DNA of 64,000 bases from Geodermatophilaceae bacterium URHB0062 (GTDB lineage Bacteria > Actinomycetota > Actinomycetes > Mycobacteriales > Geodermatophilaceae), in NCBI GenBank assembly GCA_000620185.1, contig KK211086.1:124001-188000 (forward strand), in the 5' to 3' direction. A model generated the notes under the pieces. That model searched no databases. It was not told the origin of the DNA and was given only the letters and a program-made list of their open reading frames with translations. Positions 41,056-50,015 of the stretch are shown here, piece after piece. Made by a program: the position numbers and the translations under genes. Numbering within the stretch: the first letter of the stretch is position 1; each line of letters opens with the position of its first letter.

Positions 41056-42078
41056 GTGCACCTCGCGCGCACGACTACCCGCCGCCGTTCGCGTGCCGCG
41101 CTGGCCGTCGGCGCGGCCCTCGTGGCCGCCGCGACCGGCGTGCTGACGCCGTCCTCGGCCGATGCGGCTCCCCGCACCGCCGCCCAGGCGACCGCCGCGG
41201 CCGAGAAGGCCGCCAACGACCTCGCGGTCATCGACGAGCAGGTGCACCAGGCGGAGCTGACCGTCGGGCAGCAGCAGGCCGCCGCACACAAGGCGGCCCG
41301 AGCCGCCGCCGTGGCGAAGGCCGCGATGAAGGCCTACGAGCCGCAGCTCCGCGCGATCGCGCAGACCGGCTACACGAGCAACTCGCAGTCCCGCGTGGCG
41401 GCGTTCCTGACCGCCAAGTCGGCCGGCGAGCTCGTCCAGCGCGTCGCCACCCTCGACATGATCGCGACGCACACCAACCAGGTCATCTCCGGCGCTGCCG
41501 CTGCACAGCGGGCCGCGGCCGAGGCGCAGGCCCAGGCCGACCGCGCGGCTGCGACCGCCACGACCGGGTTGAAGCAGCTTCAGGAGCAGCAGGCCCAGGT
41601 GAAGAAGCAGATCGCCGACTACGAGGGGCTGTTCGCGCGGCTGAGCGCCACCGAGCAGGCCACCGTCACCAACGCGCTGGCCGGCCCGGCCCTGGCCGTG
41701 CCCGACCAGCTGCCCCTCGCACCCACCGAGGCGGCCGCGATCGCGGTGAAGACGGCGCTGGCGCAGGTCGGTGACCGGTACGTCTGGGGCACGTCCGGCC
41801 CCGACACGTTCGACTGCTCGGGCCTGACGTCGTACGCCTACGCCGCCGCGGGCGTCAGCCTGCCGCACTCCAGCCGCGCCCAGGCCGGCCTCGGCCGCGC
41901 GGTCAGCCGCGCCGAGCTGCAGCCCGGTGACCTCGTCTACTTCTTCTCGCCGGTCAGCCACATCGGGCTCTACATCGGTGGCGGCATGATGGTGCACGCC
42001 CGCACGTCGGGGCGGCCGGTCGCGGTGACCAGCGTCGACATGGCCGGCTACAAGGGCGCCCGCCGCATCGTGGGGTGA
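41056..42078 (+). CDS. Secreted NlpC/P60 peptidoglycan endopeptidase (RipA/RipC-like)
   Basis: 340 residues. An Arg-rich N-terminus and LAVGAALVAAATGVL form the signal peptide, cleaved near ADAAPR. Residues 45-200 are a long Ala/Gln-rich coiled coil (AAEKAANDLAVIDEQVHQAE), as in cell-division hydrolases that keep the catalytic domain autoinhibited. The NlpC/P60 domain covers 225-340: Cys254 in FDCSGLTSYAYAAAG, His302 in VSHIGLYIGGG and His314 in MMVHA form the triad. It cleaves the D-Glu-mDAP bond in stem peptides outside the membrane. GGAGGC lies 6 nt before GTG 41056. The long structured leader hints at post-transcriptional control. Confidence 0.93.
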   Translation: MHLARTTTRRRSRAALAVGAALVAAATGVLTPSSADAAPRTAAQATAAAEKAANDLAVIDEQVHQAELTVGQQQAAAHKAARAAAVAKAAMKAYEPQLRAIAQTGYTSNSQSRVAAFLTAKSAGELVQRVATLDMIATHTNQVISGAAAAQRAAAEAQAQADRAAATATTGLKQLQEQQAQVKKQIADYEGLFARLSATEQATVTNALAGPALAVPDQLPLAPTEAAAIAVKTALAQVGDRYVWGTSGPDTFDCSGLTSYAYAAAGVSLPHSSRAQAGLGRAVSRAELQPGDLVYFFSPVSHIGLYIGGGMMVHARTSGRPVAVTSVDMAGYKGARRIVG

Positions 42079-42133
42079 GGCCCGTCCGGAGGCTCGCCCC
42101 GAGCGTGCGAGGGGTGAGGACGGCGGGGTCCTT
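42077..42133. repeat. Dispersed hairpin repeat, family 1, degenerate copy C (minus orientation)
   Basis: On the minus strand it reads GGACCCCGCCGTCC, then CTCGCACGCTCGGGGCGAGC, matching the core of copies A and B. The outer arms CCCGTCCG (42081-42088) and CGGCGGG (42121-42127) pair with one mismatch. It fills the gap between two convergent genes, so it likely serves as a bidirectional terminator. Confidence 0.55.
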
Positions 42134-42136
42134 CTG

Positions 42137-42715
42137 TCAGTGCGGCCGACGGCCCTCGGCGAGCATCTGCACCAGCGCCGCGATCCGGCTGGCCCGCGTG
42201 GCCGGTGACGCCGCGGTGTGCACCCGCCAGAGGACGGCGTACCGGTTCGTGCCGTCCAGCGTCGCGAACGCCTCCTGCGCCGCCGGTTCGGCCGCCAGCG
42301 CGGCGGCGAGGTCGTCGGGCACGGTGATCGTGGCCGCGCCCGCGTAGGCCCGCTCCCACCGGCCGTCGGCCCGGGCGGCCTCGACGGCGGCCAGGCCCGC
42401 GGGGCGCATGCGCCCGGCCCGGATCAGCTCCTCGGCCGCCTCCACGTTCTTCTGCGACCACACGCTGCGCGACCGCCGCGGCGTGATCCGCTGCAGGTAG
42501 AAGCGGTCGTCGAGCCGGTTGGACCGCCCGTCGATCCAGCCGAAGCACAGCGCGGACTCGACCAGCTCGGCGTAGGTCACCGACGGCACCCCGGCGCCCT
42601 TCTTGGCGAGCTTCACGTACAGCCCGGGCGCCGAGGCGTGCTCGGCCTCCAGCCACTCCTCGAGCGCCGGCTGGTCGGCGAATCCCAGCACCGGCAGGTC
42701 GGTCGGCAGCGTCAC
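42137..42715 (-). CDS. YdeI/OmpD-associated family protein
   Basis: 192 residues. The family blocks are present: EEWLEAEHASAPGLYVKLAK, VTYAELVESALCFGWIDGRS, FYLQRITPRRSRSVWSQKNV and the C-terminal YAVLWRVHTAASPATRASRI. This widespread bacterial family (bacteriocin-resistance-like YdeI) has no proven activity. GTG 42715 is chosen because AGGA lies 7 nt upstream; an ATG at 42751 would add 12 residues. It is divergent from the phosphatase gene and convergent with the NlpC/P60 gene. Confidence 0.87.
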   Translation of the reverse strand: MTLPTDLPVLGFADQPALEEWLEAEHASAPGLYVKLAKKGAGVPSVTYAELVESALCFGWIDGRSNRLDDRFYLQRITPRRSRSVWSQKNVEAAEELIRAGRMRPAGLAAVEAARADGRWERAYAGAATITVPDDLAAALAAEPAAQEAFATLDGTNRYAVLWRVHTAASPATRASRIAALVQMLAEGRRPH

Positions 42716-42822
42716 GCCGCCATCCTGCCGGGGAGCCACCGACGGGGGCATCCCGTTTCGACCCGGCCGCTGTCGGCTACCGCCGTCCGGAGACGGGAAC
42801 GCGCGGACGGCGGGGGTGGCGG

Positions 42823-43563
42823 GTGAGCGAGCGGGAACCGGGCCCAGCGGTGGTCTGGCTGGTGCGGCACGGCGAGAGCATGGGCAACGTCGCCGACGCG
42901 CACGCCCAGTCGTCGGGGTCCGGGCGGCTGAAGCTGGACGTGCGCGATCCCGACGTCCCGTTGTCCGACACCGGCCGGGCGCAGGCGGAGGCGCTCGGCA
43001 CGTGGCTGGCCGATCTGCCCGAGGACGAGCGGCCGACCGCCGTCCTGAGCTCCCCGTTCAACCGTGCCCTCACCACCGCCCGGCTGGCGACGGAGAAGCT
43101 CGGCATCCCCCTGCGCACCGACGAGCGGCTGCGCGAGCGCGACTTCGGCGCCTTCGACGGCATGACCGGCGCGGGCATCCGCGAGCAGTTCCCCGACGAG
43201 GCCGGACGCCGCGACCTCCTCGGCAAGTTCTACTACCGGCCGCCCGGCGGCGAGAGCTGGGCCGACGTCGCGCTGCGGATCCGGAGCCTGCTGGCGACCG
43301 AGGGCCTGCGGCACGACTGCGACCGGTTGCTGATCGTCGCGCACCAGGCGGTGATCATGGTCTTCCGGTACGTGCTCGAGAACCTGACGGAGCAGGAGCT
43401 CCTGGCCGTCGACAAGGAGGAGCAGGTCGCCAACGCGTCGCTGACCCGCTACGAGCGCAACGGCCTGGGCAATCTCGAGCTCGCCGCCTTCAACGAGGTC
43501 GAGCACCTGGTCGCCGAGGCCGAAGCCGTCACCAAGGAGCCCGATGCCGCGCAACACCCCTGA
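42823..43563 (+). CDS. Histidine phosphatase (phosphoglycerate mutase-like)
   Basis: 246 residues. RHGE at 15-18 contains the phosphorylated His; LSSPFNRALTTARLA supplies the second Arg, ERDFGAFDGM the acid, and LLIVAHQAVIMVFRYV the second His. It may act on a small phosphorylated metabolite; true phosphoglycerate mutase is unlikely given the inserts. GTG 42823. The 3' end overlaps the next gene by 20 bp, so the two are cotranscribed. Confidence 0.9.
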   Translation: MSEREPGPAVVWLVRHGESMGNVADAHAQSSGSGRLKLDVRDPDVPLSDTGRAQAEALGTWLADLPEDERPTAVLSSPFNRALTTARLATEKLGIPLRTDERLRERDFGAFDGMTGAGIREQFPDEAGRRDLLGKFYYRPPGGESWADVALRIRSLLATEGLRHDCDRLLIVAHQAVIMVFRYVLENLTEQELLAVDKEEQVANASLTRYERNGLGNLELAAFNEVEHLVAEAEAVTKEPDAAQHP

Positions 43564-44434
43564 ACCCACGCTGGTCACCCCGCAGGTGCTGCGGGCGTGG
43601 CAGCTGCCCGAGCCGTCGGGGGGCAAGAACGAACGGGGCTCGATCCTCGTCATCGGCGGCAGCACCGAGACGCTCGGCGCGGTGCTGCTGGCCGCCGAGG
43701 GCGCCATGCGGGCCGGCGCCGGCAAGCTGCAGGTCGCGACCGTGGCCTCCCGCGCGGCCGTCGCCGCCCAGGCCCTGCCCGAGGCGCTCGTGCGGGCGCT
43801 GCCGGAGACCGCCGACGGCGCCATCCGCGCCGACGCGGCCGACGAGGTGCGCGACCTCGCGGAGAGCGCCGGCGCCGTCCTCGTCGGCCCGGGTATGGCG
43901 GACAAGGAGGAGACGCAGGCGTTCGGCGAGCGGCTGCTGCCGCACCTGACCGGCCCGCTGGCCCTCGATGCGCTCGGCCTGTCCTGCGTCACCGCCGACA
44001 CCGCCTGCCTGCACCATCTGAAGGGCCGGGTGGTCCTCACGCCCAACCCGACCGAGATCGCCTACGCGTTGCACGTGGAGGAGGACGAGATCGCGGCCGA
44101 CCCGGCCGGGTCCGCCGTCGACCTCGCCGGACGTGCCCAGGCGGTCGTGGGCCTCGGGGGCGCGACGTCCTGGATCGCCGCCCCCGACGACCGGCTCTGG
44201 CAGGACGAGAGCGGCAACGCCGGTCTCGGCGTCTCCGGGTCCGGCGACGTGCGGGCCGGCATCACCGCCGGTCTCCTGGCGCGGGGCGCCGAGCCTGCGC
44301 AGGCGGCGGTCTGGGCGGCGTTCCTGCACGGCCGGGCGGGGGAGCGGCTGGCGTCGTCCATCGGGCCGCTGGGTTTCCTCGCGCGGGAGCTGCCGGGCGA
44401 GGTGCCGGCGGCGCTCGCCGAGATCCAGGGCTGA
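43544..44434 (+). CDS. nnrD: ADP-dependent NAD(P)H-hydrate dehydratase (NnrD/CARKD)
   Basis: 296 residues. The ribokinase-like fold shows KNERGSILVIGGSTETLGAV, AGAGKLQVATVASRAAVAAQ, GPGMADKEE, LTPNPTEIAYAL and the nucleotide-binding GVSGSGDVRAGITAGLLARG. The enzyme repairs the S-form of hydrated NADH and NADPH at the expense of ADP. The epimerase domain (NnrE) that is often fused is absent, so it must be separate. ATG 43544 has AAGGAG 5 nt upstream within the preceding gene. Confidence 0.9.
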   Translation: MPRNTPEPTLVTPQVLRAWQLPEPSGGKNERGSILVIGGSTETLGAVLLAAEGAMRAGAGKLQVATVASRAAVAAQALPEALVRALPETADGAIRADAADEVRDLAESAGAVLVGPGMADKEETQAFGERLLPHLTGPLALDALGLSCVTADTACLHHLKGRVVLTPNPTEIAYALHVEEDEIAADPAGSAVDLAGRAQAVVGLGGATSWIAAPDDRLWQDESGNAGLGVSGSGDVRAGITAGLLARGAEPAQAAVWAAFLHGRAGERLASSIGPLGFLARELPGEVPAALAEIQG

Positions 44435-44477
44435 CCCGCGACGGCGACCGGCGGCCCGCTGTGCTGAGGTGAGGGAC

Positions 44478-45056
44478 GTGGCGGACAACTACATCGCGGA
44501 ACTTCCCTTCGGCGCCCCCGACATCGACGGCGCCGCCTTCGTCGCCCCGACCGCCGTGGTCGTGGGCGCGGTGACCATGGGGCCGCAGTCCAGCATCTGG
44601 TACAGCGCCGTGGCGCGGGCCGACGCCGAGACCATCGAGATCGGTGAGCGGTCGAACGTGCAGGACGGCAGCACCCTGCACTCCGACCCCGGCTTCCCGC
44701 TGGTCATCGGCAGGGGCGTGACCGTCGGCCACCGGGTGATCCTGCACGGCGCCCGCATCGACGACGACGTGCTGGTCGGCATGGGGGCGGTCGTGATGAA
44801 CGGGGCGCACATCGGCTCCGGTTCGATCATCGCCGCCGGCGCCGTGGTCACCCAGGGCAAGCAGATCCCGCCCGGCTCCGTGGTGGCCGGCGTCCCGGCG
44901 AAGGTGGTCCGGCAGGCCACCGACGACGACCTGCTGCACATCCGGGGCAACGCCGCGGCCTACTACGAGCGGCTGGACGCCGCGCGCAAGGTGCGCCCGA
45001 TCGTCCGCCGTCCCCTGCCGGCCGCCGGCCACCTACCCGGCGACGGGATGCCCTGA
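44478..45056 (+). CDS. Gamma-carbonic anhydrase family protein
   Basis: 192 residues, left-handed beta helix with hexapeptide repeats (VVVGAVTMGPQSSIWYSAVA, IGERSNVQDGSTLHSDPGFP). Three His line the metal site (TLHSD, VGHRVILHG), as in Cam/YrdA-type proteins. The C-terminal helix starts at VAGVPAKVVRQATDDDLLHI. Carbonic anhydrase activity is possible, but many such proteins are inactive. GTG 44478 is favoured by GAGG 8 nt upstream; GTG 44469 would add three residues. Confidence 0.88.
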   Translation: MADNYIAELPFGAPDIDGAAFVAPTAVVVGAVTMGPQSSIWYSAVARADAETIEIGERSNVQDGSTLHSDPGFPLVIGRGVTVGHRVILHGARIDDDVLVGMGAVVMNGAHIGSGSIIAAGAVVTQGKQIPPGSVVAGVPAKVVRQATDDDLLHIRGNAAAYYERLDAARKVRPIVRRPLPAAGHLPGDGMP

Positions 45057-45063
45057 CCCCGCG

Positions 45064-46272
45064 TCAGCGGACCGAGAGGAACTCCCGCAGGCCGACGACC
45101 AGGCGCGCGACGTCGTCGGCGTCGGTGTAGGGGGCGAGGCCCACCCGCAGTCCGCCGGTGTCGCCGAGCCCGAGCCAGCGGCTGGCCTCGATGGCGTAGA
45201 AGTGGCCGGCGGGCGCGTTGACGTTGCGCTCGGCGAGGAAGCGGTAGGCGTCGGCCGCCGCCCGCCCGTCGAACGTGAGCAGGAGGGTGGGTGTCCGCGA
45301 GACGGCCCGCGACCACAGGTGGACGCCGGGCAGCTCGGCGAGCTGCGCCTCCAGGGACGTCCGCAGCTCGTCCTCGTGCTCCTCGACGGCGCGCATCGAG
45401 GCGCCCAGCCGCTCGCGCCGCGACCCGGTGGCGTCGGCGTCCAGTGCGGCCAGGAAGTCGATCGCCGCCGTCGTCCCGGCCATCAGCTCGTAGGGGAGGG
45501 TGCCCAGCTCGAACCGCTCGGGGACGGCGTCGCTCGAGGGCAGCAGCTTGGCCGGCCGGAGGGTCTCCAGCAGGTCCGGATCCGCCGCGAGGACGCCGCA
45601 GTGCGGGCCGAGGAACTTGTACGGCGAGCACGTGTAGAAGTCGGCGCCGAGGGCCCGCACGTCGACGGGGGAGTGCGCGGTCAGGTGGACGCCGTCGACC
45701 GCCAGGCGCGCGCCGGCGTCGTGGACGAGCGCTGCGATGTCGGCGACCGGCGGCCGCGTGCCGATCAGGTTGGACGCCCCCGTGACGGCCACCAGCCGGG
45801 TCCGCTCCGTGAGCACCTCGGCCACCTCCTCGGCGGGAAGCTCGCCGGTGGCCGGGTCGAACGCCGCCCACCGAACCGTCGCACCGGCGGCCTCCGCTGC
45901 GATGACCCACGGACGGATGTTGGCGTCGTGGTCGAGCCGGGTGACCACCACCTCGTCGCCGGGGCCCCAGCCGGCCGCGAGGGTGCGGGCCAGGTCGAAG
46001 GTGAGCGCGGTGGCGCTGCGCCCGAAGACGACGCCGCGCGGGTCGGCGCCGAGCAGGTCGGCGAGCGCGGCGCGGGTGCCCTGGACGACGTCCTCGCCCC
46101 GCCGTTCGGCCGCGGTGGTCGCGCCGCGGTTCGCGATCGAGGCGGTCAGCGTCCCGGCGACCGCGCGCCCGACGGACTCGGGCACCTGCGTGCCGCCCGG
46201 GCCGTCGAAGTGCGCCGTCCCGGAGCGCAGCGCCGGGAAGTGCGAGCGGACCGCGGCGACGTCGTAGCTCAT
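45064..46272 (-). CDS. Cysteine desulfurase-like PLP enzyme (aminotransferase class V)
   Basis: 402 residues. FDGPGGTQVPESVGRAVAGT and GRSATALTFDLART open the fold; LDHDANIRPWVIAAEAAG and VDGVHLTAHSPVDVRALGAD (PLP Asp) follow; SPYKFLGPHCGVLAADP carries the Schiff-base Lys. The family (TIGR01976-type) is close to NifS/CsdA, but I see no sure catalytic Cys loop, so the reaction is open. ATG 46272 overlaps the metX stop by 4 bp, placing it as third gene of the SAM-responsive metY-metX unit. A sulfur-related role is inferred from that. Confidence 0.85.
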   Translation of the reverse strand: MSYDVAAVRSHFPALRSGTAHFDGPGGTQVPESVGRAVAGTLTASIANRGATTAAERRGEDVVQGTRAALADLLGADPRGVVFGRSATALTFDLARTLAAGWGPGDEVVVTRLDHDANIRPWVIAAEAAGATVRWAAFDPATGELPAEEVAEVLTERTRLVAVTGASNLIGTRPPVADIAALVHDAGARLAVDGVHLTAHSPVDVRALGADFYTCSPYKFLGPHCGVLAADPDLLETLRPAKLLPSSDAVPERFELGTLPYELMAGTTAAIDFLAALDADATGSRRERLGASMRAVEEHEDELRTSLEAQLAELPGVHLWSRAVSRTPTLLLTFDGRAAADAYRFLAERNVNAPAGHFYAIEASRWLGLGDTGGLRVGLAPYTDADDVARLVVGLREFLSVR

Positions 46273-47351
46273 GGGTTCCCCTCCAGGAGGTCGCGCAGCA
46301 GCCGGCCCACGGCGTCGACCTCGATCAGGAACCCGTCATGCCCGTACGGCGAGGAGATCACCCGCAGGGGGACGCCGAGGCCGTCGACGACCTGCTGCTG
46401 GAGGGCGAGCGGGTAGAGGCGGTCGCTGTCCACGCCGGCGACCCGGGTGCGCGCGGTCACCCGGGCCAGCGCCGCCGCGACCCCGCCGCGACCGCGGCCG
46501 ACGTCCCAGGTGTTCATCGCCTGGGTGAGCACCACGTAGCTGCCGGCGTCGAACCGGCGGGCCAGCTTGGCGGCGTGGTGGTCGAGGTACGAGGCGACGG
46601 CGAAACGGTCGTCGTCCTGCACGTCGGCCCCGAACCGCTCGCCGAGCTCGAGGGCGCTGCGGTAGGTCAGGTGGGCGATCCGCCGGGCGACGCCGAGGCC
46701 GTCAACCGGCGGATCCGCCGGGTCGTAGTCGCCGCCGGCCCACCGCGGATCGGCACGGATCGCCGCCTGCTGGGTGGTCTGGGTGCCGATCTGGTCGGCC
46801 GAGGCCACCGCGCCCGAGGCCAGGAAGAACAGTGTCGCCACGCGGTCGGGCATGGCGACGGCCCATTCCAGCGCACGCATGCCGCCCATCGAGCCGCCGA
46901 CCACGCAGGCCCAGCGGTCGATCCCGAGGGCGTCGGCCAGCGCCACCTCGACCGCGACCTGGTCGCCGACGGTCACCTCCGGGAAGCGGCCACCCCACCG
47001 GCCGTCGTCGGGGGCGTCGGACGACGGGCCCGTCGTCCCCTGGCACCCGCCGAGGACGTTGGCGCAGACGACGAAGAACCGGTCGGTGTCCAGCGGCCGT
47101 CCGGGCCCGATGAGGCCGTCCCACCAGCCGGGCGTCGGATGGCCGGGGCCGGCCGGGCCGACGACGTGACTGTCGCCGGTGAGCGCGTGTTCGACCAGGA
47201 CGGCGTTGTCGGCGTCCGGGTCGAGCGAGCCCCACGTCTCGTACGCGACCCGGACACCGGGCAGTGATCCGCCGCGCTCCAGCGGGAACGGGCCGGGCAG
47301 GTCGAGGAACCGGCGGTCGCCCGCCGGATCGCCCTCGACCCACCCGCCCAT
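46269..47351 (-). CDS. metXA: Homoserine O-acetyltransferase
   Basis: 360 residues. Ser154 in VVGGSMGGMRALEWAV is the nucleophile; Asp in AGVDSDRLYPLALQQ and His in SPYGHDGFLIE complete the triad. HALTGDSHVVGPAGPG and FVVCANVLGGCQGTTGPSS are typical of MetX. It acetylates homoserine using acetyl-CoA, the first committed step to methionine by direct sulfhydrylation. It lies 13 bp downstream of metY and upstream of the desulfurase-like gene, all downstream of the SAM-IV-like riboswitch. Confidence 0.95.
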   Translation of the reverse strand: MGGWVEGDPAGDRRFLDLPGPFPLERGGSLPGVRVAYETWGSLDPDADNAVLVEHALTGDSHVVGPAGPGHPTPGWWDGLIGPGRPLDTDRFFVVCANVLGGCQGTTGPSSDAPDDGRWGGRFPEVTVGDQVAVEVALADALGIDRWACVVGGSMGGMRALEWAVAMPDRVATLFFLASGAVASADQIGTQTTQQAAIRADPRWAGGDYDPADPPVDGLGVARRIAHLTYRSALELGERFGADVQDDDRFAVASYLDHHAAKLARRFDAGSYVVLTQAMNTWDVGRGRGGVAAALARVTARTRVAGVDSDRLYPLALQQQVVDGLGVPLRVISSPYGHDGFLIEVDAVGRLLRDLLEGNP

Positions 47352-47364
47352 CGTCGTCCTCCGG

Positions 47365-48657
47365 CTAGGCGGACTTGGCTGCGCGGAAGCCGGCTTCGAG
47401 GTCGGCGAGGATGTCCTCGATCCCCTCCAGGCCGACCGCCAGGCGCACCAGCCCGGGCGTCACGCCGGTGGTCAGCTGCTCGTCGGGCGTGAGCTGCGAG
47501 TGCGTGGTCGACGCGGGGTGGATGACCAGGCTGCGCACGTCGCCGATGTTGGCCACGTGGCTGTGCAGCTCGAGCGCCTCGACGAACCTCTGGCCGGCCT
47601 CCCGGCCGCCGTGCAGCTCGAAGGTGAGGACGGCGCCGGCGCCCCGGGGCGCGTACTTCTGCTGCGCCGCGTGCCAGCGCGACGAGGGCAGCCCCGGGTA
47701 GTTCACCGAGTCGACCTCGTCGTGCGCCTCGAGGAACTCGGCGACCCGCTGGGCATTGGCGACGTGCCGTTCCATGCGCAGCGACAGCGTCTCGATGCCC
47801 TGGACGACGAGGAAGGCGTTGAACGGCGAGATCGCGGGGCCGAGGTCGCGCAGCAGTTGCACCCGGGCCTTGAGCGCGAACGCCGGCGCACCGAGGTCGG
47901 CGTACACGACGCCGTGGTACGTCGGGTCGGCGGTCGTGAACATGGGGTGCTTGCCGCCGGTCCAGTCGAACGACCCGCCGTCGACGATGATCCCGGCGAT
48001 GGCCGTCCCGTGGCCGCCGAGGTACTTGGTGGCCGAGTGCACGACCACGTCGGCGCCGAACTCGAGGGGCCGGATGAGGAACGGCGTGGCGATCGTGTTG
48101 TCGACGACGAGCGGAACGCCGTTGCGGTGCGCGACCGCGGCGATCGCCTCGATGTCGAGGATGTCGCCCTTCGGGTTTCCGATCGTCTCGCCGAAGAAGG
48201 CCCGGGTGTTCTCCTGCACCAGCGCCTGCCACGCATCCGGGTCGTCCGGGTCCTCGACGAAGGACACCGTGATGCCGAGCTTGGGCAGCGTGTGGTGCAG
48301 CAGGTTGTAGGTGCCGCCGTAGAGCGAGGCCGATGCGACCACGTGGTCGCCGGCCTCGGCGAGGTTGAGGATCGCCAGCGTCGTCGCGGACTGGCCGCTC
48401 GACACCGCCAGCGCCGCGACGCCGCCCTCGAGCGAGGCCACGCGCTGCTCGAGCGCGTCCTGCGTCGGGTTCATTATCCGCGTGTAGATGTTGCCCAGCT
48501 CGGCCAGCGCGAACAGGTCGGCGGCGTGCTTGCTGTCGCGGAACTGGTAGGCCGTCGTGGCGTAGATCGGCAGCGCCCGGGCGCCGGTCGTGGGGTCGGG
48601 GCTCGTGCCGGCATGGATCTGCCGGGTCTCGAAGCTCCAGCTCTGGGGGTCGCTCAT
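47365..48657 (-). CDS. metY: O-acetylhomoserine aminocarboxypropyltransferase (sulfhydrylase)
   Basis: 430 residues. PLP Lys211 in HSATKYLGGHGTAIAGII; YTRIMNPTQDALEQRVASLE and SASLYGGTYNLLHHTLPKLG are MetY/Cys-Met-PP segments, and NAFLVVQGIETLSLRMERH belongs to the long C-terminal part typical of MetY rather than MetB. It makes homocysteine from O-acetylhomoserine and sulfide. The ATG at 48657 is preceded on the minus strand by GAGAGGAGA, which can pair with an upstream TCTCC. Transcribed behind a SAM-IV-like riboswitch (48701-48819), so repressed when SAM is plentiful. Confidence 0.96.
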   Translation of the reverse strand: MSDPQSWSFETRQIHAGTSPDPTTGARALPIYATTAYQFRDSKHAADLFALAELGNIYTRIMNPTQDALEQRVASLEGGVAALAVSSGQSATTLAILNLAEAGDHVVASASLYGGTYNLLHHTLPKLGITVSFVEDPDDPDAWQALVQENTRAFFGETIGNPKGDILDIEAIAAVAHRNGVPLVVDNTIATPFLIRPLEFGADVVVHSATKYLGGHGTAIAGIIVDGGSFDWTGGKHPMFTTADPTYHGVVYADLGAPAFALKARVQLLRDLGPAISPFNAFLVVQGIETLSLRMERHVANAQRVAEFLEAHDEVDSVNYPGLPSSRWHAAQQKYAPRGAGAVLTFELHGGREAGQRFVEALELHSHVANIGDVRSLVIHPASTTHSQLTPDEQLTTGVTPGLVRLAVGLEGIEDILADLEAGFRAAKSA

Positions 48658-48700
48658 GCGCCGTCTCCTCTCGCTCGGGAGAAACCCGCGGCGCGCGAGG

Positions 48701-48819
48701 AACTCCGTCGTTGCCGGGCGACGGGCGTCGTCCAGCCGGCTCTTCCCCTGGGAGCACCTCGGACGGAGTTGAGGTTGCCGGGCAGCCAGCCAGGTGCTTG
48801 TCGCTGCCTCTCGTGAGCC
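48701..48819 (-). promoter_or_regulatory. SAM riboswitch (SAM-IV-like) upstream of metY-metX
   Basis: Read on the minus strand: P1 is GGCUC (48819-48815) with GAGCC (48742-48738). Inside it, CACGAGAGGCAGCGACAAGC, then GCUGCCCGGCAACC, match the SAM-I/SAM-IV core. P3 is closed by CCUC/GAGG, and its loop AACUCCGUC (48770-48762) is perfectly complementary to GACGGAGUU at 48709-48701. A 3' pseudoknot to the P3 loop is characteristic of SAM-IV. The next 45 nt contain a UCUCC/GGAGA hairpin that can cover the metY SD, suggesting translational control. Confidence 0.82.
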
Positions 48820-48826
48820 AGACGCG

Positions 48827-48832
48827 ATCTTA
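48827..48832 (-). promoter_or_regulatory. -10 element of the metY operon
   Basis: TAAGAT on the minus strand, 8 nt before the first riboswitch base, fits TANNNT. TTTCAC 19 bp upstream (48852-48857) is a weak -35. A CCCACC-T-GGTGGG palindrome lies further upstream at 48865-48877. Confidence 0.45.
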
Positions 48833-48986
48833 AGCAGGCCCGATGTCCCACGTGAAACACGGGTCCCACCTGGTGGGCTCGTGCACGCGCTCGTGGTCGC
48901 CGTGACCATCGGCGAACGGTCGCTCCCACCGGCGTGTCCGCCAGCCACCTGCCGATGATCAACTCGAGGGGAGGCAGGGTGGCCCC

Positions 48987-50015
48987 GTGCGCGCGCTGGT
49001 GTTCGAGAGGTTCGGTGGTCCGCTGCAGGTGCGGGAGGTCCCGTCGCCGGATCCGGCGCCAGGCGGAGTCGTCGTCCGGGTGGGCGCGAGCGGCATCTGC
49101 CGCAGCGACTGGCACGCCTGGCAGGGCCACGACCCGGACGTCGTCCTGCCGCACGTGCCGGGGCACGAGCTGGCGGGCACGGTGGCCGCCGTCGGCCCCG
49201 AGGTGCGCGGCTGGGCGGTCGGCGACCGGGTGACCGTGCCCTTCGTCAACGCGTGCGGCCGGTGCCTGCAGTGCGCGGCCGGGGAGCACCAGGTCTGCGC
49301 GCACCAGACGCAGCCGGGGTTCACCCACTGGGGCTCGCTGGCGGAGTTCGTGGCCCTCGACGCCGCGGACGTCAACCTGGTCGCCGTCCCCGACGCGCTC
49401 GACCTCGCCACGGCGGCCGCACTGGGCTGCCGGTACGCCACCGCCTTCCGCGCGGTGGTCCAGGTGGCCGCGGTGCGCGCGGGGGAATGGGTGGCGGTGC
49501 ACGGCTGTGGTGGCGTGGGGCTCTCGGCCGTGCAGATCGCCGCTGCGGCGGGTGCGCGGGTGGTCGCCGTCGACGTCCACCCGGGGGCGCTGGACCTGGC
49601 GCGCGAGTTCGGGGCCGAGCACGTGGTGGACGGCGCCGGCGACGTCCCCGCGGAGGTCGCGGACCTGACCGGTGGCGGCGCCCACGTGTCGCTGGACGCC
49701 CTCGGTGCGGCAGTCACCTGCACGAACTCCGTCCGGAGCCTGCGACCGCGCGGCCGGCACGTGCAGGTGGGCCTGCTGCCGCCCGCGCAGGGCCGGCCCG
49801 AGGTTCCGATGGAGCGGGTGATCGCCCTGGAATTGCAGGTGCTCGGCAGCCACGGCATGGCCGCGCACGCCTACCCGGAGATGCTCGGGCTGATCGCGGC
49901 CGGCCGGCTCGACCCGCGCCGGCTGGTCACCCGCGAGCTCGCGCTCGACGATGCGGCCGATGCCCTCGCCGAGGTCGGCCGCACGCCCGGCATCGCCGTC
50001 GTGACGAGCTTCTAG
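48987..50015 (+). CDS. Zinc-dependent alcohol dehydrogenase (MDR)
   Basis: 342 residues. Catalytic zinc: Cys in [13 protein letters not shown] and the GHE of [14 protein letters not shown]. Structural zinc cysteines: [17 protein letters not shown]. The NAD-binding motif is [20 protein letters not shown] followed by Asp (VVAVDVH), indicating NAD rather than NADP. Unlike the two NDMA-type enzymes at 7-12 kb it is a standard-length MDR enzyme. It turns over an unknown alcohol. GTG 48987 has GGGAGG 12 nt upstream, somewhat far. It is divergent from the metY riboswitch and convergent with the ABC ATPase gene (stops overlap). Confidence 0.9.
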   Translation: MRALVFERFGGPLQVREVPSPDPAPGGVVVRVGASGICRSDWHAWQGHDPDVVLPHVPGHELAGTVAAVGPEVRGWAVGDRVTVPFVNACGRCLQCAAGEHQVCAHQTQPGFTHWGSLAEFVALDAADVNLVAVPDALDLATAAALGCRYATAFRAVVQVAAVRAGEWVAVHGCGGVGLSAVQIAAAAGARVVAVDVHPGALDLAREFGAEHVVDGAGDVPAEVADLTGGGAHVSLDALGAAVTCTNSVRSLRPRGRHVQVGLLPPAQGRPEVPMERVIALELQVLGSHGMAAHAYPEMLGLIAAGRLDPRRLVTRELALDDAADALAEVGRTPGIAVVTSF

